This document shows positions 17,499 to 27,074 of a stretch of 64,000 nt of DNA, piece after piece (position 1 is the first letter of the stretch; every line of letters starts with the position of its first letter). The notes below the pieces were generated by a model. The model was not told the origin of the DNA and made no database searches. It saw only the letters and a list, made by a program, of their open reading frames with translations. Source of the DNA: Cellulophaga lytica DSM 7489 (GTDB lineage Bacteria > Bacteroidota > Bacteroidia > Flavobacteriales > Flavobacteriaceae). Made by a program: the position numbers and the translations under genes. The stretch is taken from the NCBI RefSeq assembly GCF_000190595.1, contig NC_015167.1, positions 856,501-920,500 on the forward strand, in the 5' to 3' direction.

Positions 17499-20009
17499 TT
17501 ACTTCTTAGTCTTTGGTTTTGCTTTTGCCTTAGGTTTTGCTTTTGCTTTGGTTTTTTTCTTTGGGGTTTTCTTTTCTATCATTGCTTTAGCTTCTTCTAA
17601 AGTAATTTTAGTAGCGTCTACTGTTTTAGCCAATTCTACTTTTATTTTACCTTTAAGAACATTGTGTCTACCCCACCTTGCTTTTTCTATACGTATACCT
17701 TCTTCTGGCCATTCTTGTATTAGCTTATCTATTTCTTTTTGCTTTTTAGCTTCAATAAGTTCTACAATATCTTCATAAGAAAGTGTATCAAAATCGTATT
17801 TTTTATTTACGTTAATAAACATTCCGTTCCACTTTATAAACGGACCAAAACGCCCTACACCTTTAGTAACCTGCATATCTTCATAAGAAGCTATTGGTGC
17901 ATCTGCCTTTTGTTTTTCTTTAATTAACTCTATTGCTCTTTCTTTGGTAATATCTAAAGCACTTTCTCCTTTTTCCATAGAGATAAACTTTTTACCAAAT
18001 TTTACATAAGGACCAAACCTACCAACGTTTGCAGATACTTCTTCACCTTCATACGTACCTAAATCTTTTGGAAGTTTAAAAAGCTCCATTGCCTCATCAA
18101 AAGTAATAGTACCTAAGGAGTGCTCTGGTAATAAACTTGCAAATTGTGGTTTCTCTTCTTCTTCTGCTGTACCTATTTGCACCATTGGCCCAAACCTACC
18201 TAAACGTACAGAAACTTGCCTGCCTGTTTTTGGGTCTGTACCTAAAATACGTTCTCCACTTGCTCTATCTGCATTTTGCTCTACATCTTCAACCTTAGGA
18301 TGAAAATCTTTGTAGAAGTCTTTCATTACTTTACCCCAGTCTTCATCTCCTGTTGCAATTTCATCAAAATCTTCTTCTACTTTAGCTGTAAAATTATAAT
18401 CTAAAATTGTTTCAAAATGATTTACCAAAAAGTCGGTTACAATCATCCCTATATCTGTAGGTACCATTTTACCTTTATCAGAACCAACTGTTTCTGTTAA
18501 GTTCTTTTCTTCTACATTATTGGCCTCTAACACCAATTGTGTATACTTACGCTCTACACCTTCTATAGTTCCTTTTTCTACATAACCTCTGTTTTGTATT
18601 GTAGAAATTGTTGGCGCGTAGGTAGATGGTCTTCCTATTCCTAATTCTTCTAGTTTTTTAACTAAAGATGCTTCTGTAAACCTGTACGGAGCTCTAGAAA
18701 AACGTTCTGTTGCTGTAATGTAGTTGTTAAGTAATGCTTCCCCAACCTTCATTGCTGGTAACATTCCTTCTTGCTCCTCTGTTTCTTCATCATCATGACC
18801 TTCCAAATATACCTTTAAAAAACCATCAAACTTAATAACCTCTCCGTTAGCTGTAAATTCTTCTTTATGTTTGTCTGCTTTTATTTTTACATTGGTACGC
18901 TCTAATTGTGCATCACTCATTTGCGAAGCTAAAGTACGTTTCCAAATAAGCTCATAAAGTCTTGCTTGGTCTCTTTCTAATGAAGGAGATTGCCTTTTCA
19001 TATCTGTTGGTCTAACCGCCTCATGCGCTTCTTGTGCACCTTTGGTTTTACCTACATAATTACGTACCTCACTATATTCCTTACCGTAGTTTTGTATTAT
19101 TGCTTCTTTAGCTGCATCTAAAGCTTCTTTAGACAAGTTTACACTATCTGTTCTCATATAGGTTATTAAACCTGCCTCATATAAACGTTGTGCAACTTGC
19201 ATTGTTCTTCCCACAGAAAAATACAATTTACGTGCAGCCTCTTGTTGTAAGGTTGATGTTGTAAATGGCGCTGCAGGAGATTTTTTAGCTGGTTTTTTAT
19301 CTAAGTTAGCTATAGAAAAATTAGCACCAATATTTTTATTTAAAAAATCTTGAGCTGCCTTTTTACTAGAAAATGTTTTATTAATTTTTGCAGAAAAACT
19401 ACTGCCAGATTCTGTTTTAAACTCTGCAACTACTTTAAATGAAGCCTCTGGCGTAAAAGCTTCTATTGCTCTTTCTCTTTCTACTATTAACCTCACCGCT
19501 ACAGACTGCACACGACCTGCAGAAAGTCCTGGTTTAATTTTTTTCCAAAGCACCGGAGATAATTCATAACCAACCAACCTATCTAAAACCCTACGAGCTT
19601 GTTGTGCATTTACCAAGTTATAATTAATTTCTCTTGGGTTTTCAATTGCTTTTTGTATTGCAGATTTTGTAATAGAGTTAAAAACAATTCTTCTTGTTTT
19701 GCTTTTATCTAATTTTAATTCTTCTGCCAAATGCCATGAAATAGCTTCTCCCTCACGATCCTCATCACTTGCAAGCCATATAACTTCTGCCTTGTTTGCT
19801 AAATCTCTAAGTTTTTTTACAAGTTTTTTCTTTTCGCTATCTACTACGTACTTAGGGGTAAAATCGTTTTCTACGTCTACTCCTAACTCTTTAGATGGCA
19901 AATCTGCTATGTGTCCAAAGCTAGACTCTACCTTGTAATCTTTTCCTAAAAATTTCTCTATTGTTTTTGCTTTTGCAGGTGACTCTACAATTACTAAATT
20001 CTTCGCCAT
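17499..20009 (-). CDS. topA: DNA topoisomerase I (type IA)
   Basis: 836 residues from the ATG at 20009, chosen because MAKNLVIVESPAKAKTIEKF is the universal N-terminus; an upstream in-frame start would add 11 unconserved residues. TOPRIM acidic cluster DEDREGE at 82-88; catalytic Tyr284 in ITYMRTDS. Instead of C-terminal zinc fingers it has three topo-C-repeat units (RLGRFGPMVQIG, VGRFGPYVKFG, VGRFGPFIKW) and a Lys/Ala/Pro tail that probably binds DNA. It relaxes negative supercoils behind polymerases. A TACTTTTG element lies 20 bases upstream of the start. Confidence 0.96.
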   Translation of the reverse strand: MAKNLVIVESPAKAKTIEKFLGKDYKVESSFGHIADLPSKELGVDVENDFTPKYVVDSEKKKLVKKLRDLANKAEVIWLASDEDREGEAISWHLAEELKLDKSKTRRIVFNSITKSAIQKAIENPREINYNLVNAQQARRVLDRLVGYELSPVLWKKIKPGLSAGRVQSVAVRLIVERERAIEAFTPEASFKVVAEFKTESGSSFSAKINKTFSSKKAAQDFLNKNIGANFSIANLDKKPAKKSPAAPFTTSTLQQEAARKLYFSVGRTMQVAQRLYEAGLITYMRTDSVNLSKEALDAAKEAIIQNYGKEYSEVRNYVGKTKGAQEAHEAVRPTDMKRQSPSLERDQARLYELIWKRTLASQMSDAQLERTNVKIKADKHKEEFTANGEVIKFDGFLKVYLEGHDDEETEEQEGMLPAMKVGEALLNNYITATERFSRAPYRFTEASLVKKLEELGIGRPSTYAPTISTIQNRGYVEKGTIEGVERKYTQLVLEANNVEEKNLTETVGSDKGKMVPTDIGMIVTDFLVNHFETILDYNFTAKVEEDFDEIATGDEDWGKVMKDFYKDFHPKVEDVEQNADRASGERILGTDPKTGRQVSVRLGRFGPMVQIGTAEEEEKPQFASLLPEHSLGTITFDEAMELFKLPKDLGTYEGEEVSANVGRFGPYVKFGKKFISMEKGESALDITKERAIELIKEKQKADAPIASYEDMQVTKGVGRFGPFIKWNGMFINVNKKYDFDTLSYEDIVELIEAKKQKEIDKLIQEWPEEGIRIEKARWGRHNVLKGKIKVELAKTVDATKITLEEAKAMIEKKTPKKKTKAKAKPKAKAKPKTKK

Positions 20010-20028
20010 TTTTTGGTTTTTGGTTGTA

Positions 20029-20036
20029 CAAAAGTA
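20029..20036 (-). promoter_or_regulatory. Probable promoter -7 element of topA
   Basis: On the minus strand the sequence reads TACTTTTG (TAnnTTTG), 20 bases before the topA ATG. A -33 TTG at proper distance was not seen. Its position supports the ATG at 20009 over the longer reading frame. Confidence 0.5.
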
Positions 20037-20081
20037 TAGCAATTTTTTTATTTAATACGTTATAAGGTAGAAACCAACAAA

Positions 20082-20109
20082 AAAAGACCGCTTAAATTAG
20101 CGATCTTTT
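20082..20109 (-). terminator. Terminator of the LVIVD lipoprotein gene
   Basis: 11-bp arms 20082-20092 and 20099-20109 with a 6-nt loop. The one mismatch becomes a G-U pair on the minus strand, and the stem ends in a T run in that direction. Confidence 0.75.
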
Positions 20110-20127
20110 GTCTGTTTTTGTATTAAA

Positions 20128-21366
20128 TTAATCTAGATTTAAGCTACTTAACAAGCTTATATTATTTTCTAAATATTTGTATTGATACAATGTATTATCA
20201 CCAACCATTAATAGGTTATCCTCTCTAGGAATAACATCAAAAGTTACAATATCTTTAAAATGATTAATTTCTTTTAGGTTGTTTACATCTGTTTTATCAT
20301 AAACTTTTAAACCAGATTCTCCATCGCATATAAAAAGAGTATTACCTTTTATTCCCAACCCATAAGGGCCATCTAAAGGATATTGTTTAGCCAATACTGG
20401 ATCTGCAATAGTACTTATATCTACTATATACAAACCACTTTCTGTTGCCCCACAGGTATTGCCTCCACGTAAAGTTACGTATGCATAATCTCCGTCTACA
20501 ACAACAGGATCACAAGCTGTACCGTGCTGAAACTCTGACACAAATGTTGGCGTTTCCGGATTTGTTATATCATATATATACATACCACTTTTGCTCCCTA
20601 AAAATAAATGATTATCTCTATTAAAAATAGTTTCTATATCAAAACCAGCATATACATCTTCTAAATCTACAGGGTTTTCTAAATTTTTAATATTAAACAC
20701 ATTTATATTGTGGTTATCTACTGCGTACAAATAATCCTCTACAATTTTAAAACGCGCTAAAGAGCCACCTTGACCAACACTACGGTCACCTGTTGCATTG
20801 TTTACTGCTACATCTTCAAACATTAATTGCACCTCTTCTTTTAACCTACGTTCTGTAACTACTTGCCAACCAACTAAAACCTCGTCATCTGTAGTTGCAT
20901 TATCCCACTCATAAATATCGGCTAGAGGCCAAATAATATTTTCTTTAAGTACATTTTTTAATCTATTTACCAGTTTAATATTATCTTTATTAGCAATATT
21001 AAAAACCAATAAATCTCCAAGACTGTCTGCGTACAAGTAGTTGTCTTTTACAGAAATATCTACATTACCCGCAATTTTAATAAACGCAATTTTTATTGGA
21101 CTTTCTGGATTTTTATTATCAATAACGTGTACACCTTTATATTTATCATTTATAAAAATGTAATTGTTATATGCATATATTTTACCAGATTCTTCAATAG
21201 GTTTTGGCGCAATAATATCTCCACTATTCTCAAACTCAGACAAGCTAATTTTTAATGGTTTTGCCACTAAAAAATCTGCATACTTATCACTATTTTCATC
21301 ATCTGTACAGCTAAAAAGTGTAGCTATAAGTACCAGCAATAAACTAAAGTGTTTTTTCATTTTCAT
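20128..21366 (-). CDS. LVIVD-repeat lipoprotein
   Basis: 412 residues from the ATG at 21366 (MKMKKHFSLL); a longer frame to 21405 would spoil the signal peptide. Lipobox ATLFSC followed by TDDEN. The body is a string of LVIVD-type beta-propeller repeats: GVHVIDNKNPESPIKIAFI, YLYAVDNHNINVFNIKNLEN, GMYIYDITNPETPTFVSEF, GLYIVDISTIADPVLAKQY, GLKVYDKTDVNNLKEINHF. Such proteins are surface- or periplasm-exposed and of unknown function. It is preceded by an inner-membrane protein gene 53 bases upstream on the same strand and could share its transcript. Confidence 0.85.
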   Translation of the reverse strand: MKMKKHFSLLLVLIATLFSCTDDENSDKYADFLVAKPLKISLSEFENSGDIIAPKPIEESGKIYAYNNYIFINDKYKGVHVIDNKNPESPIKIAFIKIAGNVDISVKDNYLYADSLGDLLVFNIANKDNIKLVNRLKNVLKENIIWPLADIYEWDNATTDDEVLVGWQVVTERRLKEEVQLMFEDVAVNNATGDRSVGQGGSLARFKIVEDYLYAVDNHNINVFNIKNLENPVDLEDVYAGFDIETIFNRDNHLFLGSKSGMYIYDITNPETPTFVSEFQHGTACDPVVVDGDYAYVTLRGGNTCGATESGLYIVDISTIADPVLAKQYPLDGPYGLGIKGNTLFICDGESGLKVYDKTDVNNLKEINHFKDIVTFDVIPREDNLLMVGDNTLYQYKYLENNISLLSSLNLD

Positions 21367-21419
21367 ATCTTTTTGGTTGTTACAAAATAGATACACAAAA
21401 AACACAAAGGTTGCGTAGG

Positions 21420-22181
21420 TTACTCAAAATCAGGTGCAAGCGCTTTTAATCTATCTTCTGTTTCATCTGCAAAACCAACTCCATTTTTATAAGCGTAGTA
21501 AATAGGAATTCTTGCTAGCATTGCCGTAAACAAAACTCCTACTACGCATAGTATTACACCAAGTTGTGCTATTAACCCCATTACAAAGGTAACTCCAAAA
21601 AGTACCAACCAATTTTTATTACCTAAAGCAAAACTAGCCTTTACTATTTCTAGGGCAGACAATTCTTCTTCAAAAGCTAAAAACACAGGAAGTAAAGCCA
21701 ATGGCACACCTAAATAAATTAAACCTACACCACAAGCAAGCATACCTACTATAGCTAAACCAATAGTTATTGAAGCCAAAATAAAAGCTTTTACCATATA
21801 TTGTTTTTTAAAGTAGTAAAAATGACCATCTGTGTTTAGTTTTGCATCTTTAGCCCTGCATATTCTATAGAAACCAGCCATTAATAACAGGTTTGCAGCA
21901 AAAATACACATCATTATAATTGGCATTATAACCATTGAAAACAAAGTATAAATAATAGGTGGGTCTTGTCTTTCAAATGCTTCTGCATTAAAAATACCAA
22001 GTGCTATTAAAGGCGTGTACATAACTAAAACAAGCAATAATGTTAACAATGCACTAAACAGCACCGTAACAAACCCTGGCAACCAAACCACTTTAAACAA
22101 TTCTATACTTTTATTAAAAATATCACCAAAATCTAATGCTGGTTTTGTAATTATTTTCCCTTCTACGTTGTAAAAATTCAT
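21420..22181 (-). CDS. Hypothetical multi-pass membrane protein
   Basis: 253 residues with about six hydrophobic segments after a soluble N-terminus (ALDFGDIFNKSIELFK, then VWLPGFVTVLFSALL...). The opening DFGDIFNKSIELFK followed by a helix, and repeated Ala/Gly/Leu-rich helices, resembles DUF975-like or glycerophosphodiester-phosphodiesterase membrane-domain proteins. In flavobacteria relatives are sometimes named beta-carotene 15,15'-monooxygenase, a name the sequence does not support. No catalytic motif is seen. A TATTTTTG element precedes the start by 23 bases. Confidence 0.75.
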   Translation of the reverse strand: MNFYNVEGKIITKPALDFGDIFNKSIELFKVVWLPGFVTVLFSALLTLLLVLVMYTPLIALGIFNAEAFERQDPPIIYTLFSMVIMPIIMMCIFAANLLLMAGFYRICRAKDAKLNTDGHFYYFKKQYMVKAFILASITIGLAIVGMLACGVGLIYLGVPLALLPVFLAFEEELSALEIVKASFALGNKNWLVLFGVTFVMGLIAQLGVILCVVGVLFTAMLARIPIYYAYKNGVGFADETEDRLKALAPDFE

Positions 22182-22204
22182 CTCTATAATTTGTTTAAAA
22201 AAAG

Positions 22205-22212
22205 CAAAAATA
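22205..22212 (-). promoter_or_regulatory. Probable -7 element for the 253-residue membrane protein gene
   Basis: Minus-strand TATTTTTG, 23 bases before the ATG at 22181. No -33 match at normal spacing. Confidence 0.4.
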
Positions 22213-22262
22213 AACTTAACTGGGATTTTACTACTAAAAAACTATTAAATTTAACTGTCAAA

Positions 22263-22294
22263 TTGTCACATTTTTATATTTAGTACTATCTTTG
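22263..22294 (+). promoter_or_regulatory. Promoter of the miaB operon
   Basis: TTG at 22263-22265 and TATCTTTG at 22287-22294 with a 21-base spacer fit the Bacteroidota -33/-7 consensus. The ATG of miaB is 30 bases further on. This is one of the two best sigma-A-type matches in the window. Confidence 0.7.
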
Positions 22295-22324
22295 TGCTTT
22301 TACAAGCTAGTAGTAGAATTAGAT

Positions 22325-23767
22325 ATGGCAGAAGAGAAAGTAATAGACGAAACAATACAAGGTAATTCTTTAACACTAAAGAACAAAAAAGACAATAAAC
22401 GTAAACTATACATAGAAAGTTATGGTTGCGCTATGAATTTTTCTGACAGTGAAATTGTTGCTTCTATTTTATCAGAAGAGGGTTTTAACACTACAAAGGT
22501 TTTAGAAGATGCAGACCTTGTTTTAGTAAACACTTGCTCTATTAGAGAAAAAGCAGAACTTACTATACGCAAAAGGTTAGAGAAATTTAACGCTGTTAAA
22601 AGAACCAAACCACACTTAAAAGTAGGTGTTTTAGGCTGTATGGCAGAGCGTTTAAAAAGTCAGTTTTTAGAAGAAGAAAAAATTGTAGATATGGTTGTAG
22701 GCCCAGATGCTTACAAAGACTTACCTAACTTAATTAAAGAGGTAGATGAAGGCCGTAATGCTATAAACGTAATTTTATCTAAAGAAGAGACTTATGGTGA
22801 TGTTGCCCCTGTACGTTTAAACACAAACGGAATTTCTGCTTACGTATCTATTACTCGCGGTTGTGATAATATGTGTACGTTTTGTGTTGTTCCTTTTACA
22901 CGTGGTAGAGAACGTAGTAGAGAGCCACAATCTATTTTAGAAGAAGTAAATGATCTTTGGAACAGAGGTTACAAAGAAATTACACTTTTAGGGCAAAACG
23001 TAGACAGCTACCTTTGGTATGGTGGCGGTTTAAAAAAAGATTTTAACCAAGCTACAGAAATGCAAAAAGCTACGGCTGTTAACTTTGCTAATTTATTAGA
23101 GATGACAGCAATTGCACAACCCAAAATGAGAATTCGTTTTTCTACATCTAACCCACAAGATTTAACGTTAGACGTGGTTAAAACAATGGCCAAATATGAT
23201 AACATTTGCAAACACATACATTTACCAGTACAAAGCGGAAGCGATAGAATTTTAAAAGCTATGAACCGCTTACACACAAGAGAAGAATATTTTACATTAA
23301 TAGATAATATTAGACAAATTATTCCTGATTGTGCTATTTCACAAGATATGATTGCCGGCTTCCCAACAGAAACGGAAGAAGACCATAAAGACACACTTTC
23401 CTTATTAGAATACGTAAAGTACGATTTTGGCTATATGTATTCTTATTCTGAAAGACCAGGTACAATGGCTGCACGTAAACTAGAAGATGATGTACCTGAA
23501 GCAGACAAAAAAAGAAGATTAGCAGAAATTATAGCATTACAAAGACAACACTCTGGCTACAGACTACAACAACGTTTAGGTAAAATTGATGAAGTTTTAA
23601 TTGAAGGAGAATCTAAAAGATCTACAGAACATTGGATGGGCAGAAACTCACAAAATGCTGTTGTTGTATTCCCTAAAGAAGAAGGTAGCCAAGTTGGAGA
23701 ATTTGTACAAGTAAAAATTGAAGATTGCACAACAGGAACCCTTTTAGGTAGTATTGTAAAAAAATAA
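22325..23767 (+). CDS. miaB: tRNA-2-methylthio-N6-dimethylallyladenosine synthase
   Basis: 480 residues from the ATG at 22325; an in-frame TTG upstream lies inside the promoter. N-terminal methylthiotransferase domain with the three auxiliary-cluster cysteines Cys35 (ESYGCAMN), Cys71 (NTCSIRE) and Cys105 (GCMAER). Radical SAM cluster CDNMCTFC, Cys180/184/187. A C-terminal TRAM domain covers ~415-480. The SYGCAMN opening separates MiaB from MtaB and RimO. It adds the 2-methylthio group to i6A37 of tRNAs. First gene of a plus-strand run that continues, 5 bases later, with a sigma-54 activator. Confidence 0.95.
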   Translation: MAEEKVIDETIQGNSLTLKNKKDNKRKLYIESYGCAMNFSDSEIVASILSEEGFNTTKVLEDADLVLVNTCSIREKAELTIRKRLEKFNAVKRTKPHLKVGVLGCMAERLKSQFLEEEKIVDMVVGPDAYKDLPNLIKEVDEGRNAINVILSKEETYGDVAPVRLNTNGISAYVSITRGCDNMCTFCVVPFTRGRERSREPQSILEEVNDLWNRGYKEITLLGQNVDSYLWYGGGLKKDFNQATEMQKATAVNFANLLEMTAIAQPKMRIRFSTSNPQDLTLDVVKTMAKYDNICKHIHLPVQSGSDRILKAMNRLHTREEYFTLIDNIRQIIPDCAISQDMIAGFPTETEEDHKDTLSLLEYVKYDFGYMYSYSERPGTMAARKLEDDVPEADKKRRLAEIIALQRQHSGYRLQQRLGKIDEVLIEGESKRSTEHWMGRNSQNAVVVFPKEEGSQVGEFVQVKIEDCTTGTLLGSIVKK

Positions 23768-23772
23768 ATATA

Positions 23773-25053
23773 ATGGAATCTGTACAAGCAATAAAACAAC
23801 GATTTGAGATCATTGGAAACGATGTACAACTTAATAGAGCTATAGAAAAAGCGATACAAGTTGCACCTACAGATATTTCTGTATTAGTTACTGGTGAAAG
23901 TGGTGTTGGTAAAGAGTCTATTCCTAAAATAATACACTCATTATCTCACAGAAAACACGCAAAATATATTGCTGTAAACTGTGGTGCAATTCCAGAGGGC
24001 ACAATAGACAGTGAACTTTTTGGCCATGAAAAAGGAGCCTTTACAGGTGCTACAACTACCCGTAAAGGATATTTTGAAGTTGCAGATGGCGGAACCATTT
24101 TTTTAGATGAAGTTGGAGAGTTGCCCTTAACAACACAAGTACGTTTGCTACGTGTATTAGAAAACGGGGAATTTTTAAAAGTTGGCTCTTCACAAACACA
24201 AAAAACCAATGTGCGTATTGTTGCTGCTACAAACGTAAATATGTTTGAGGCTATTAAAAAAAATAGATTTAGAGAAGATTTATATTACAGATTAAGCACC
24301 GTAGAAATAAACCTTCCTCCTTTACGAGAACGCTTAGAAGATATTCATTTACTTTTTAGAAAATTTGCATCAGATTTTAGTCAAAAATACAAAATGCCAA
24401 CTATTCGCTTGTCTGATGATGCTGTGCAAATATTACAAAAATACCGTTGGGCTGGTAACATTAGGCAATTACGTAATGTTGCAGAACAAATTTCAGTTTT
24501 AGAGTCAGAACGTCATATTTCTGCCACTACGCTACACTCTTACTTACCAAATGGTGGTAATACCAACCTACCTGCAGTTGTAAATCAAGAAAAAAAAGAG
24601 AGCGATTTTAGCAATGAAAGAGAAATTTTATACAAAGTTCTTTTTGATATGAAAGCAGACCTTAACGATCTAAAAAAGCTAACACTGGAGTTAATGAAAA
24701 ATAACGATAGTGAAAAGGTTCAAGAAGAAAACGAACATTTAATTCAGAAAATATACGGCAATCACGATGATGATGATTTTGAAGAGGCAGACAGCACTCC
24801 TTCAGAAATATTACATCTACCAAATCCTTCAAGAGAAAGAGAAGAAGTTATTTCACCAGTAATACCACAGGATGACAAATACCACTTTGCAGAAGAAATA
24901 GAAGAGGAAGAAACGCTATCTTTACAAGACAAAGAAATAGAGCTTATTAAAAAGTCTTTAGAAAGAAACAGAGGAAAAAGAAAAGCCGCAGCTGCAGAAT
25001 TAGGTATTTCTGAGCGTACTTTATATAGAAAAATAAAACAGTTTGATTTATAA
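23773..25053 (+). CDS. Sigma-54-dependent transcriptional activator without sensor domain (PspF-like)
   Basis: 426 residues. The AAA+ domain begins almost at once: Walker A GESGVGKE at 41-48, the sigma-54 contact loop GAFTGA at 88-93, Walker B GGTIFLDE at 106-113, and an arginine-finger region near FREDLYYRL. There is no receiver, GAF or PAS domain before it. Residues ~250-385 are an acidic, low-complexity linker (EEIEEEETLSLQD). The end is a Fis-type helix-turn-helix (KRKAAAAELGISERTLYRKI). It should activate sigma-54 promoters, possibly under control of a separate partner protein. The next gene starts 4 bases after its stop. Confidence 0.9.
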   Translation: MESVQAIKQRFEIIGNDVQLNRAIEKAIQVAPTDISVLVTGESGVGKESIPKIIHSLSHRKHAKYIAVNCGAIPEGTIDSELFGHEKGAFTGATTTRKGYFEVADGGTIFLDEVGELPLTTQVRLLRVLENGEFLKVGSSQTQKTNVRIVAATNVNMFEAIKKNRFREDLYYRLSTVEINLPPLRERLEDIHLLFRKFASDFSQKYKMPTIRLSDDAVQILQKYRWAGNIRQLRNVAEQISVLESERHISATTLHSYLPNGGNTNLPAVVNQEKKESDFSNEREILYKVLFDMKADLNDLKKLTLELMKNNDSEKVQEENEHLIQKIYGNHDDDDFEEADSTPSEILHLPNPSREREEVISPVIPQDDKYHFAEEIEEEETLSLQDKEIELIKKSLERNRGKRKAAAAELGISERTLYRKIKQFDL

Positions 25054-25057
25054 TTTG

Positions 25058-25588
25058 ATGAAGAACATAAAAAACATACTTGCTGTACTCCTAATAATTA
25101 GCACTGTACAAGCTTGCGGACTAAAAAGTGTTGGCTATAATTTTACTGGAGGTAGCACTGGAGACGCAAAATCTTTTCAGGTAAACTTTTTTCAAAATTA
25201 TGCTTCACAAAGCCCAGGGTCTACAGTAGAACCAGGTTTAGATAGAGACTTTACAAATGCCTTACAAGATTTATTAGGAAGTCAAACTAGTCTTAGTCTA
25301 ACTCCATCTAACGGAGATTTAGTGTACGAAGGTGAAATTGTAGAATACCGCATTTCTCCTATGACAGCTACAGCGGCACAAACTGCTGCACAAAACAGGC
25401 TAACAATGACGGTTAATGTACGTTTTTACAATAAAACAAAAGAAGATTCAGATTTTGAACAGCGTTTTTCATTCTTCTATGATTATGATGCTAACTCTTT
25501 ATTAGCTTCTGTAAAATCTGAAGCGCACGCAGAATTATTTGAGCGTATTACACAAGATATTTTTAGCAAATCATTAGCAGACTGGTAG
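25058..25588 (+). CDS. lptE: LptE-like LPS-assembly lipoprotein
   Basis: 176 residues from the ATG at 25058; a longer frame overlaps the preceding gene. Lipoprotein signal ending STVQAC. After it comes CGLKSVGYNFTGGS, the typical beginning of Bacteroidota LptE proteins, and a small alpha/beta fold with SLTPSNGDLVYEGEIVEYR. LptE plugs the LptD outer-membrane translocon and helps insert lipopolysaccharide. Sequence similarity between phyla is low, so the call rests on length, lipobox and opening motif. It lies between the sigma-54 activator and a TPR-like gene, four bases from the latter. Confidence 0.78.
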   Translation: MKNIKNILAVLLIISTVQACGLKSVGYNFTGGSTGDAKSFQVNFFQNYASQSPGSTVEPGLDRDFTNALQDLLGSQTSLSLTPSNGDLVYEGEIVEYRISPMTATAAQTAAQNRLTMTVNVRFYNKTKEDSDFEQRFSFFYDYDANSLLASVKSEAHAELFERITQDIFSKSLADW

Positions 25589-25592
25589 TTTT

Positions 25593-26636
25593 ATGAAAGT
25601 AACAGATTTTACACATTTATTACAAAAGCCAGAAAGTATTAGCTCTGTAGCGCAAATTAACCAGCTAGAAGAAATTATTACAGACTACCCTTATTTTCAG
25701 GCAGCACACGCAATACACTTAAAAGGCTTAAAAAACACCAATAGTTTTAAGTATAACAAAGCACTAAAAGTTACTGCTGCACATACTGCTAATAGAGATG
25801 TCTTATTCGATTTTATTACTTCTCCAGAATTTTTAAACAATACAACCACTATAAAGGAGATTAGAGAAAATGCTAATCTAAAAAAATTAAATGTAGTTTC
25901 TGAAGAAGTTGCCTCGCCACCAAATATGTTAGAAGAAAGTGAAGACAAACCTTTACCACAAAACATAGACGATGCAGAAAAAATTTTAGACGACACTCTT
26001 TTTGAAACCAAAGAGGTAATTAAAGAAGAAGTTGTTGAAACTGAAAAAGAATTAGAAATTTCTAATGAGACCCAAGAGTTAGAAATTAAAACCCAAGAAG
26101 AAGCGTTAAAAAACAATGCAGAAGAAACTAGAGAGGTTATTCCAACAGAAAAACTTGGAGAAGAAAAAACTGAAGCTGAAAAATTAAATATTGGAGAACC
26201 TTTACACTTTACAAAAAAAGAAAAATACTCTTTTGCTCAATGGTTAGAGCTTACAAACCCTAAGGTTAATAAAGAAACAACCGAAACTACTAAAGAAGAA
26301 AACACCCAAGAAGAGGAAACTAAAACAACTTTAGAAAACAAAAAGCCTAAGCAAAAAAAAAATAAAAAATTTGATTTAATAGATAAGTTTATAAAAACCA
26401 ATCCTAAAATTACACCTACAAAAAACATAGAAACCAAAGTAGATATTTCTAGCTCTGTAAAACTTAATAAAGATGAGTTAATGACCGAGACTCTTGCAAA
26501 GGTATATTTAGAGCAAAAAAAATACAAAAAGGCAATTCAAGCTTATAAGATTTTAAGTTTGAAATATCCAGAAAAAAGTAGTTTCTTTGCAAACCGAATA
26601 AAATCGGTAGAAAAAATTCAAAAAGAAAACATATAA
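25593..26636 (+). CDS. Hypothetical protein with a C-terminal TPR-like pair
   Basis: 347 residues, no signal peptide. A conserved-looking N-terminus (FTHLLQKPESISSVAQINQL, then EIITDYPYFQAAHAIHLKGL) is followed by a long Glu/Lys/Thr-rich segment (~110-260) that looks disordered. The C-terminus contains one clear TPR-type helical pair (TETLAKVYLEQKKYKKAIQA then ILSLKYPEKSSFFANRI). Function unknown. It lies four bases after lptE and three before secG and is probably co-transcribed, suggesting an envelope or secretion link. Confidence 0.72.
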   Translation: MKVTDFTHLLQKPESISSVAQINQLEEIITDYPYFQAAHAIHLKGLKNTNSFKYNKALKVTAAHTANRDVLFDFITSPEFLNNTTTIKEIRENANLKKLNVVSEEVASPPNMLEESEDKPLPQNIDDAEKILDDTLFETKEVIKEEVVETEKELEISNETQELEIKTQEEALKNNAEETREVIPTEKLGEEKTEAEKLNIGEPLHFTKKEKYSFAQWLELTNPKVNKETTETTKEENTQEEETKTTLENKKPKQKKNKKFDLIDKFIKTNPKITPTKNIETKVDISSSVKLNKDELMTETLAKVYLEQKKYKKAIQAYKILSLKYPEKSSFFANRIKSVEKIQKENI

Positions 26637-26639
26637 CAG

Positions 26640-26990
26640 ATGAGTACGTTTACAATATTTTTAGTTCTTATTATTATAGTATCACTTTTACTAATGTTGG
26701 TAATTATGGTACAAAACCCAAAAGGTGGTGGTTTATCTTCTTCTTTTGGTGGTGGTGGCAACCAAGTAGTTGGTGGTGTTAAAAAGACTGGGGATTTTTT
26801 AGATAAAAGTACTTGGACTTTAGCTGCACTATTAGTTATACTAATTTTAATGTCTAACGTTGCATTACCAGGCAAAGGAAGCAACTCTGATTCTAAATTA
26901 TTACAAGAAAAAAATACAGAAGCTCCTGCTACTACAAATACAGCTGCTCCTTCAAGTACAGACACTAACTTAATGGACAGCATTAAGTAA
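26640..26990 (+). CDS. secG: Preprotein translocase subunit SecG
   Basis: 116 residues: a first membrane helix (TIFLVLIIIVSLLLMLVIMV), the conserved QNPKGGGLSSSFGGGGN loop, and a second helix (WTLAALLVILILMSNVAL). A Ser/Thr/Ala-rich tail of about 30 residues follows, as is common in Bacteroidota SecG. It assists SecYE in protein export. A perfect terminator follows, ending the miaB-to-secG run. Confidence 0.95.
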   Translation: MSTFTIFLVLIIIVSLLLMLVIMVQNPKGGGLSSSFGGGGNQVVGGVKKTGDFLDKSTWTLAALLVILILMSNVALPGKGSNSDSKLLQEKNTEAPATTNTAAPSSTDTNLMDSIK

Positions 26991-27013
26991 AAACGTACCT
27001 TTTAAAATATATC

Positions 27014-27047
27014 AAAAATGCCAGCTTATGACAAGCTGGCATTTTTT
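27014..27047 (+). terminator. Terminator after secG
   Basis: Perfect 10-bp stem (27018-27027 with 33-42), 5-nt loop, followed by six T. It insulates groES from the upstream run. Confidence 0.92.
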
Positions 27048-27074
27048 GTTTTACAACTTGTCAGTTTTACGCTA

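Noticed and set aside
21420-22181. Beta-carotene 15,15'-monooxygenase
   Set aside because: This name is attached to similar flavobacterial proteins, but the sequence shows only membrane helices and no iron-binding histidine pattern.
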